Source: Cephalopachus bancanus
Lineage: Eukaryota; Chordata; Mammalia; Primates; Tarsiidae
Length of the DNA stretch: 64,000 bases
Reading direction: 5' to 3'
Assembly (NCBI GenBank): GCA_027257055.1
Contig: JAPVLO010000275.1
Location: forward strand, 1,984,001 to 2,048,000
Shown: positions 56,641-64,000 of the stretch, one piece after another
How positions within the stretch are numbered: position 1 is the stretch's first letter
How the letters are laid out: the number at the start of each line of letters is the position of its first letter
Position numbers and translations under genes: made by a program
The notes under the pieces: generated by a model
Seen by the model: the letters and a program-made list of their open reading frames with translations, nothing else
What the model was told of the DNA's origin: nothing
The model's database searches: none

Positions 56641-57754
56641 TCTCGCCTGGAGTTGGTGTGGTTGTCTGGCTGTCTTGGGTCATCTGCTGTGATAATGGGG
56701 CTGTTGTGGAGTTCTTCCTCTGGGCATAGGGTCGCTGCAGGGACTGGCAGTCTGCTTTCAGGCCTCTATGGAGGAGGGAGGGGGAGAGACAGGATAGGAA
56801 GGGTGGCTCTGTAGCCACCCCAGTGCCAGACGGTCTGCGTTCTGGGCTGCCAGAGCAACCCCCTCCCTTTCTCCCTGAGCAGTCAACATTGGTTTTATGG
56901 TTCAGAGTTTGCCTGGATAAATGCTGGCCTGACTTGCTTTGAGCAGGGAATGTGGAAAGGGGCACTTCATTACCCGTCCCGTGTTCCACCTCTTTACCTG
57001 CCTAGGTCCCTCATGAGTGTTCTGGGCTGCCATTCTTGTCTGTTGCCATCCTGGGGTCAATCTCCTGCTCTGCTGACTGTCCTTGACTGGCCACATTGGG
57101 ACTTCTGAAAGAGAAGAAATAGCAGAATAGTTACCTGCAGAGTCCCAGGCCCTGGGAATTGCCCATCTTACCCCTCATGTTACAGGCAAGACTGAGGAGG
57201 GCTGGAATGGTGAAGGGTGCTAGGGTTTGGGAATTGTCTTCCTGCCCTGCAGGGGTGAGGGGATCTGGAGTGTGGTTCCTGCGGGACCAGCATGGGCAGC
57301 TGGACTCTAGCAGACCTGCAGAACCAGAGCATGGGCCTGTCCCCACCATGGGCTGGGGATGGCTGGCCCTCCATGGTGTGTTATGCAGCATGCTTTATGG
57401 TGTACTCAGGGGTCCACTGTTTGGACCTCAGGCCCTGACTGGTATCCACCCTGAGGGCTTGTTGCTTCAGCACCTGAAATGCCGTTTCGTCCTGGGAGGT
57501 GTCATCTGCTCCATCCCAGGTGTGGGCAGGAGGGCACAGGCCCACCTTCATCTTTGCCCTGATGGATTTGTCACAGAGGCTGGCAGAGATGGGGTACAGA
57601 GGAGGCGGGTAGTGAAAGGTCAGGATGGCAGGGGGAGCAGCATTAGGGGTCATGGGTCCTTCCCTGGGAACAGATTGGTGGACAGGCCTCCCAGTGAGGG
57701 CAGGGCCTGGTGCGGGAGGCGGTGCACACCCTGACCTCTGCCCTGTTCTTGCAG
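56641..57754. other. Last kilobase of intron 1
   Basis: It is unique sequence. From an ATG at 57,625 the reading frame is open through the acceptor and in frame with exon 2, giving a hypothetical 139-residue product with fingers 2 and 3. No promoter for such a transcript can be shown. Confidence 0.5.
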
Positions 57755-58044
57755 GTGAAAGGCCCTTCGCCTGCAGCTGGCAGGACTGCAACAAGAAGTT
57801 TGCACGCTCGGATGAGCTGGCGCGGCACTACCGCACGCACACAGGCGAAAAGAAGTTCAGCTGTCCCATCTGTGACAAGCGCTTCATGCGCAGCGACCAC
57901 CTGACCAAGCATGCGCGCCGCCATGCCAACTTCCACCCAGGCATGCTGCAGCGGCGCACCGGGGGTTCGCGGACCGGCTCGCTCAGCGACTACAGCCGCT
58001 CAGATGCCAGCAGCCCCACCATCAGCCCGGCCAGCTCGCCCTGA
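57755..58044 (+). CDS. KLF13: KLF13 exon 2, zinc fingers 2-3 and Ser-rich C-terminus
   Basis: The exon starts after TTCTTGCAG with GTGAAAGG and completes the split Gly codon of the TGERPF linker. Finger 2 (C-X4-C-X12-H-X3-H, with RSDELARH at the recognition helix) and finger 3 (C-X2-C-X12-H-X3-H, with RSDHLTKH) are intact. Together with finger 1 of exon 1 they make the three-finger KLF DNA-binding domain for GC-rich CACCC/GC boxes. After the last finger come HPGMLQRR and a Ser-rich tail ending TISPASSP before TGA at 58,042-58,044. One visible change from the human protein as I remember it is Thr in place of Gly just after LQRR. The exon has no frameshift or lesion, which speaks against a pseudogene. 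Confidence 0.97.
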
Positions 58045-58335
58045 GCCCGCCGGCAGTCCTGCCCCGCCAGCCCCGCGCCACTGCGGACCCACTCGCGACA
58101 GCCATGGGCAGCCGCTCCCCTCGTGAGTCCCTGGCCTTCCCTTTTGTAATAAGAGAGAGACAACTTTATGAGAAGTCACAGAAGAAAATTTTCTTCACCT
58201 CAGGTGTCAAAGTAAATTTGTTTTAAAAAAAAGCAAACACAAAAAGCAACAAAAAAAATTGTTAAGAACACCATCCACAAATTGCACAATAGACATACCC
58301 ACGAAGTTGAGATCCAGCGGTGTTGAACCCCCTTT

Positions 58336-58343
58336 CTCAGGGA
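58336..58343 (+). promoter_or_regulatory. KLF13: miR-125 8-mer seed match in the 3' UTR
   Basis: CTCAGGGA is the full 8-mer complement of the miR-125a/b seed and lies 292 nt after the stop codon. KLF13 has been reported as a miR-125a target in human T cells, from memory. Two further 7-mer CTCAGGG sites are at 60,949-60,955 and 62,781-62,787. Function at these positions is inferred. Confidence 0.55.
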
Positions 58344-59603
58344 TGGACATGTTTCACGAGGTCAGTGAGGACACCCCTTCTTGCCGCCTTATTCTGTATA
58401 TAGATTTGCACTCTGGAGTTTTCTGTTAGGTTTGGGAACACACTGGGGATGGAGCAGGGTGACCAGGCCAGGGGAGCTCAGCGTCTGTCCTACAGGTCAG
58501 CCTTTGGTCCGTTGGAAGCAGACATGGTCAGTGACGTTTGTGCTTCCACGACAGATTCCTCAGTGGCAGGGCCTCTGCCCCTCTCCCTGCCCACCTGTCC
58601 TCCCGCCCACCCAGCGTATGGCCTCTGTCCCATGAGCCTGGCTGAACTCACAAGGCAGCCATTTCTGCAGGACAGACCCCCCTCAGAGGGACGCCTTCAG
58701 CTGTGATGGGCTGAAGGAGCACTCCACCTGGGACTGGAGGAAGGCACCTGCCCTCCCCACCCCGCCTGCCTCACTTGCCTCCTCCAGGACCCCTGGCCTG
58801 GGTCCCTTGGAGTTCTGGAAGCAGGGATGCCAGCCCTGGCGGGGTGCACCACTGCAGCATCCCTCAAGGCAAGGACTGGGACCGTGCCTGCCAGGACTCT
58901 CCTGCCCTTTGTCCTTGCAGAAGGCACCTAGGGCCCCTTCACTCTCGTACCATTTCTCTGACTGGGAATTCCAGGCTTCTGAAAAGCTGTCAAAGCCTGG
59001 GCGCATCTGGAATCCTTCTGCACCTACACTGGCACTGCTGTCAAGGCCCTTTGTTGGAAACTGGGCGAGGTGGTAGGCCTCTGCGTCACAGGGTCTGTGT
59101 GAGTGGCCATATGTGTTGCAGCACAGTGCTTCACAGAGACTGTTCTGTAGCAGGAGACCGGAACATTGTGACTTGGAGCCATTCAGGAGTGGCGCGGATG
59201 TTATGGGAAACGCTGTCGGAGAGCAGCATTCTGTTTCCTCCCTGGGGACGCCACACAGAAAGTTGTGGGAAACGCTTTTTTCAGGTCCACCGTGTCCCCA
59301 GCTCAGACTTGGGACACCTCCAGCCTCTCCACGTCCTGGGACTCCTCCACCCTCCTCTTCCTGCTTCTCCCGCCCCTCCTGCCCTGCCTGTGAGGCCCCA
59401 GGCCACACCGGCCTGTGGGCTGCTGTGGGTGCCCCATGGCCAGCCTTCTCCTGGTAGGAGAGAAGGAGCGGAGAGCTGGTGCAGTTGCTCCCCGGGCCCT
59501 GACCTGGGCTGGGCTTGGGGTTGGGCCCTGGGCCAGTCAGTCAAGCCATGGTCCAGCAAGCTCCTGAGATCCGGGGTCATTGAAGACAAGGTCTCGGGAC
59601 AGA

Positions 59604-59626
59604 GTATGTGCGCGTATGTGCGCACA

Positions 59627-59658
<32 letters not shown>

Positions 59659-59669
59659 TGTGTGTGTGT
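59604..59669 (+). repeat. 66-bp alternating purine-pyrimidine tract ending in (TG)14
   Basis: GT/AT/GC dinucleotides alternate without a break from 59,604, through a CGCGCGCGCGCG core, to a (TG)14 run ending at 59,669. As DNA this is a strong Z-DNA former. In the mRNA the (UG)14 part is of the type bound by TDP-43 and CELF proteins (known of those families). The length is probably polymorphic. Confidence 0.93.
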
Positions 59670-60563
59670 TGGGGGTGGGTGGGTTGGGATGGGCTTGAGG
59701 TATCTTGTAGAGCTACCTACTTTGATGGGTACTCTTTGATGAGGAGAAACGGCCCTTGGACCTCATAGGGCCATGGAGGGCTTCCTGGGCCCAGAGTGCC
59801 TTGGTGGTGGCCATCCTGCTTCTACCCGGCCCTGCCACGGCATGGGATGCAGCACAGAGGAACCCCAGAGACCCAGGCCCAACCAGTGCCCACAGCCACT
59901 GTTTCAGGCTGCCTCCAGAGTAGATGGGCATCCTCTGTCCTCAGCAGCTGCACAGGTGGCAAGATACTGTCTTTGAGCTCCAGGTGCCCATTTCTGACTA
60001 CCATGTGTCAGCTGGGATTGCTGATGGCATGGTGGTGGCTTCATGACGGGCCCTGAGTTGGGCAGTAGAATTGTTCCTGCTGTGGTGGGAAGTAGTGGGG
60101 AAGGGGCGGCCCTGCCCTGGTCAGATGCAGAGCTGGCCGCCCTGGCCCCGTGCTGCCTTTGGGCTTCCTGAAAGCCCTGCTTGCATCTGGTATGGGAGCT
60201 TGACAGAAGAGAGCCCGGCGTGCTTGGGGCTCAGAGGTCTTCATGCCCAGTTCCAAAGTGGGATCCCTCCCAAAGTTGTTTTCATGTGAGGCAGAGAAAG
60301 CCACACTCTGAATACATTTCATGTCTCAGGAATTCACATTCCAGGTTCAGGAATTTTATTCCAAAGTCCTTTGGTGCACTCACCGTCCATGGTTCCTGAA
60401 GACAGGGAGAGGGAGTGGCGCGTCCCGGAGGCGGTGAAGCGCTCTCCACGGGAGCCAGGTGTCCTTGTGATCTGCCCACGGTGTCACGGAAGGAGGTTTT
60501 CTAACTCCACATCTGTCTGCACGTAGGAAGGGAAAGAAAGGACTCTAAACCCAGTCATCTTGG

Positions 60564-60569
60564 AATAAA
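60564..60569 (+). terminator. KLF13: Possible internal poly(A) signal in the 3' UTR
   Basis: AATAAA is followed by an A run, then GGTTTGTTTTAG and a G-rich block (60,599-60,625). This resembles a U/GU-rich element with a G-rich auxiliary element. Use would give an mRNA about 3 kb shorter. The A run could also mislead oligo-dT-primed cDNA. Confidence 0.4.
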
Positions 60570-62059
60570 AAAAAAAAAGAGCTGGTTTGTTTTAGAGCAG
60601 GGTGGGGGGTGGGGGAGGGAAGTGGGCGTTGGCTGTTTCCAAAGAGAGCACTTAATTTAATTTTTCCTCTAAATGACCCAGGGCTGTTCCGTCTGATAGA
60701 TGGAAGGGTAACTTTGCCTTAAAACAGAAATATGCAGGCGCTGGCTATTTTTGGCAAATGAGTGTGTCTTCTTTCCCAAAGTGGTTCTTGGGTAATGGCA
60801 GGGTGTGGTCCTTGGCCAGGTCTGGCCTGGGAAATGGAGGATGGGCACTGGGAAGGATTCCTCCCGGGCTCTCCTGGCCAAACCCTCTGAATCTGGGGCT
60901 TAAATTCATCTCACTTGAAGGGTGGGGGGAAAATCCATGAATCTCAGGCTCAGGGCCCAGGGGTTCTCACAAGCAGGTTTCCATCTCATCATAAATAGGG
61001 GGGCCTGTGGAAGGGGGTGGTGGCCTTGGAAGATCACCCCCTCTGAAGCAGCTACACGGGAAGGACTTCCCGAGACAGACTTCATCTTTCTCCTAACATG
61101 TAGAATGTCTTCCCAGCCTGGGTCTATTTCAGGGTCTTTCATTATTGTGGTTTGTGGCCATACTTGCCAGTTTCAGGGGGCTTGAGGAACCCATAGGGCT
61201 CACAGAAATAATAGTGATAACTAAACCTTTGTTTGGGGGCAGATTTCAGTTCCAGTGGGCCACAGGGAATCTCAGAAAGGAGGTTGCCTGAGTGAGGCAG
61301 AGCCCCCTACAGAAAGTCTTCAGATGGACTCTGGGCTCAGCCGGCAGGGGCTGGTGTTCAGTTCATGTCCCAAGCAGGAAAACCCCTCTTTGCATCAGCT
61401 ATATTAGGGGAATGATTGTCAGCTCCCAATGTCTATTGAATCCTACAGCCATATAGAAAAACACAGACACAGCCCTATCCACAAAGCCCTGGGGTCCCCT
61501 TCAGCTGGGTGCTTTGTAGGAGTGAGTGGTGATACTCTTGATGGGAACATGGTCCTGGAGGTGCCCTACTTGCATCCTGCTGCACCCCCACCCATGGCGC
61601 TCCAGGTGCAAGATACCCTCTCATCCCACCTCCGGACTTTATTCCGAGCTCACCGCCCCCCCCAGGCAGGTGTAGGATTCACCATGGTACAGCCTCCAGG
61701 AGGTCCAAACATCCACGGCTCTGGTGGCCCCAGGTCTCACCATGCCCTGCACACAGTTCAGACCAGAGAGGGGTGATTCAGAGGCCGGATGGGCAGGGAA
61801 GGCTGGCCACTCTGCCTTGTCTCAGCCTCCAGTCTTCTGCCTCCTGCCCAGCGTGTCCAGAAGACCTGGCCGCTTTCTTGCCAGAAGCAAGCGCTAAGGT
61901 GGACTGCACAGGTCCTAGCACTCCCTAGAGACCTTGTTCTGGATCTCAGCTGGGCAGGGAGCCACCCAACGGGAAGACATGGCCTGAGCAACAGCACAGC
62001 CTCCTCCTGGTTGTGACTGTGTTTACAAGGCTCCCTGACTATTCTGGCAGGTGTCACTG

Positions 62060-62092
<33 letters not shown>
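62060..62092. repeat. (ATT)11 microsatellite
   Basis: Eleven perfect ATT units lie in the 3' UTR, followed by AATTTTTTG. In the mRNA it contains overlapping AUU units but no AUUUA motif. Confidence 0.95.
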
Positions 62093-62095
<3 letters not shown>

Positions 62096-63607
62096 TTTTT
62101 GTTCATTTAAAAAAGATCATTTAGTCAAAGACAGTGCTAGAGGGTTTAAAGAGTGACTTTTATTGGTCACATCGCAACCAGTAAGAAATGCTTTGCAGGT
62201 TATCCACATCTTTTGCCGCCTGTTACCATGGGCAGTTCTGGTGACTGTTTTCCAGAGCTAAAATTGACATGTGAGCTGATGGGTTTTGAAATCAGGATCA
62301 CTCAGGAAGAGCCAGGTCCTATGACTATGACTAGTTTTCCTGATTCTGAGACTTGGAAGATTTGTTCTAGACACATTCCGGAGAATTCTGCATGGGAATG
62401 TGGATGCGCAGTCTGATTTACTACTGATCAATGTCCACACACCCTTCAGGGCCAAGGGCTCCTCCTGCCACCATCCCTGCCCTCCCAGAAGAGTTGAATC
62501 TGGCGGGTGACGAACCCAGTGTCCATGAGGGAAGAGGGCCGTGCTGGGTTTCTGCTGAGCCCCTGTTGAGGTTTCAGACTTGCAGTGGAGCCACCTGACC
62601 CTGCCCAGCCTCTCCTGTTCTCCTGTCTCATACAGCTTTAAAACGTTTCTACTTGTATTTAAAAATAAACAGGATGGGAGACAAGCGGCATCCCCTGCCC
62701 TGCAAAAGTCAGACATTCCAGGGAGGGGGTGGAGGCAGGAAGTTGTGGGGATGGGGCGCACGGACAGCTCTCTCCCAGGACTCAGGGTCCAGGTCCCCCG
62801 GTGTCCCCTAGAGGAGGTGTTGACAAACCCGCTGCACGCTCTATGGAAACCGAGTGTGAGCTGAATGCCCTTGAGGCTACCCATGCGGTGTGGGAGCTGC
62901 AGCCCTGCCCAACACGGCCCTCCCCAGGCTGCCCTCAAGAGAGGAGCAGGGGAACTTCCCATCAAGGCTTAGATACTGCGTGAGGTCACCCGCCCCAGAG
63001 TCCCTTGCCAGGTCAGGGTGCCAGCCGCTGGGTGTGAGTGGGAGACCCTGCTCCTGGCCTCACCCTTGAGAGGCCCCTTGTGCCGAACTCTGGGGACCTG
63101 GGGCCTTCTGCTGATCAACTATGCATTGTTGGGTCAGGCTTGCTGTGGCTCCCTGGTGACCAGGAATTGCTTGTGTGGGTGTGTTTGGTGCATGCATTGG
63201 GGTCTCAGCGGCCCTAGGCCCACAAGGCGACCCCTTCCCACCCGAAGCCATTGGTGGAGCTTCTCTGGAATTGTTTGCCAAAAGCCCAAGGCAGAATCCA
63301 AGGGTCCAAGACCATTTCCATGGAGCTCATGTTTTTCCTTTCTTCTGTAGGAACTTTTTCTGTTTTAACCAGCACCCCCTTGCTTCTGAAGGCCATGTCT
63401 CATCTTTCCTGGATCACTACAGTGAAGTATTACAGTTGTACAGTTCCCAGTCTGGCCTTGGCTTGCTCCGATAAAACTTTGTATGTATTTTGTATGGCAT
63501 AGATTCTATATTGTAATGATGTCCTATGCAAAAAGAAAACAAATTAACGAAATTGTAAATTTTATTGTTTTAACGTGTATGCATGTTTAGTGACGTTTAC
63601 ATTTTGA

Positions 63608-63613
63608 AATAAA
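63608..63613 (+). terminator. KLF13: KLF13 distal poly(A) signal
   Basis: A canonical AATAAA sits at the end of an AT-rich segment, with T-rich text ('attattttatttgctgg') downstream. Cleavage is expected 10-30 nt further, about 63,623-63,640. Position and spacing fit the distal end of the KLF13 transcript. Confidence 0.8.
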
Positions 63614-63640
63614 ATTTATGATTCATTATTTTATTTGCTG

Positions 63641-64000
63641 GAGCTAGTTCCTTTAAGGGGCATGTCTCGCAGAGGCTCTGGGAGGAGAAGGGGAAAGAAA
63701 TGGACAAACTCAAGCAGCGGTCATAGGCGGAGGGGCGGGCACATGCCTCCACTCCAGACCTGTACAGAGAGGACTTTGCAGAAGAGTTGGCAAGGATGAC
63801 CTCTGGCTTCCTTAAGAACCTGAATGTCCTCTCCCGTGGCAGCCACCACATCTCTCAACCCTGGATGACTGCTTTCCTCACCCCTCTGCCCAGTTTAGAA
63901 AACCCCGTTTGTAGCCACCAAAGTTCCTACAATCAACCCCAAAATGTGCTGCCGTGGTGATAAGCCTGGGAGCCCGAGGCACCTGGGGAGTTGGAGGGTG
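63641..64000. other. Downstream flank of KLF13
   Basis: It is unique sequence with no recognisable gene, repeat or RNA. Confidence 0.6.

Larger units (their letters stand above)
14797..57754 (+). other. KLF13: KLF13 intron 1 (phase 1, about 43 kb)
   Basis: The donor is CACACAG|GTCAGT with GT at 14,797-14,798. The acceptor is a pyrimidine tract, CTGTTCTTGCAG, ending at 57,754, with a CTGAC branch-point candidate about 20 nt upstream. The junction splits a Gly codon (G|GT) in the TGERP linker between fingers 1 and 2. A single large intron at this point matches the human gene as I remember it. The 5' 900 nt are CpG island. Most repeats lie between 38.5 and 51.3 kb. No independent gene inside the intron can be supported. 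Confidence 0.9.
58045..63630 (+). other. KLF13: KLF13 3' UTR
   Basis: The stretch from the stop codon to the AATAAA at 63,608 is about 5.6 kb and free of Alu or L1. This fits the long 3' UTR of human KLF13. It contains A-rich 58,220-58,265, a 66-bp alternating tract, an internal AATAAA with G-rich downstream text at 60,564, an (ATT)11 repeat and a conserved-looking AT-rich end at 63,470-63,620. Open frames within it, including one of 307 codons at 58,775-59,698, show no known domain. Confidence 0.85.

Noticed and set aside
58775..59698. 307-codon open frame in the 3' UTR
   Set aside because: It shows no recognisable domain, runs into the TG repeat, and lies in a non-coding UTR. Chance is the simplest explanation.
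1..64000. CRISPR arrays, tRNA genes, snRNA genes and intact retroviral genes
   Set aside because: I looked for spaced direct repeats, tRNA B boxes, U6/Y RNA/7SK-like text and retroviral coding motifs. Only non-coding LTR relics and the 5S pseudogene were found.

Overview
The window is nuclear DNA from a primate and holds one protein-coding gene, KLF13 (Krueppel-like factor 13), on the + strand. Both coding exons, the whole 43-kb intron and the full 3' UTR lie inside the window. Dimeric 7SL-derived Alu SINEs show that the organism is a primate. The KLF13 protein differs from human KLF13 at several positions as I remember it. The Alus share non-human sequence features, such as a GCTGAGCC in place of GCGTGAGCC near one end and a TTATTGTAGAGA block. 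Alu density is also low. Together these suggest a strepsirrhine (lemur or loris group), but this is inference from memory of consensus sequences.

Layout. Positions 1 to about 12,450 are intergenic and rich in old LTR (MaLR/MLT1-like), MIR and LINE relics, with one Alu. Positions 12,450-15,710 are a large CpG island holding the TATA-less promoter (four CCAAT boxes in 120 bp, GC boxes, a CRE) and KLF13 exon 1. The intron runs from 14,797 to 57,754. Its first part is mostly unique sequence with a MER5A, an L1 tail, MIRs and a Tigger-like MITE. Its second part, 38.5-51.3 kb, is repeat-dense: antisense Alus, two antisense L1 remnants, a 5S rRNA retropseudogene and a tiny tailed Alu stub. Exon 2 (57,755-58,044) encodes zinc fingers 2 and 3 and the C-terminus. 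It is followed by a 3' UTR of about 5.6 kb ending near an AATAAA at 63,608. The last 370 bases are downstream flank.

The main sequence anomaly is an apparent 1-nt deletion near 14,550 in the GC-rich part of exon 1. It breaks the KLF13 frame and gives a stop at 14,782-14,784. The frame that continues into zinc finger 1 stays open and conserved, so an assembly or sequencing indel is more likely than true gene loss.

The most unusual structural finds are a 3'-truncated, tailless 5S rRNA copy between perfect 19-bp target-site duplications (41,775-41,896), a 44-bp tailed Alu 5' stub between 13-bp duplications (51,199-51,268), and a 66-bp uninterrupted alternating purine-pyrimidine tract in the 3' UTR (59,604-59,669). 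I see no new multi-gene system, no CRISPR array and no functional RNA gene.
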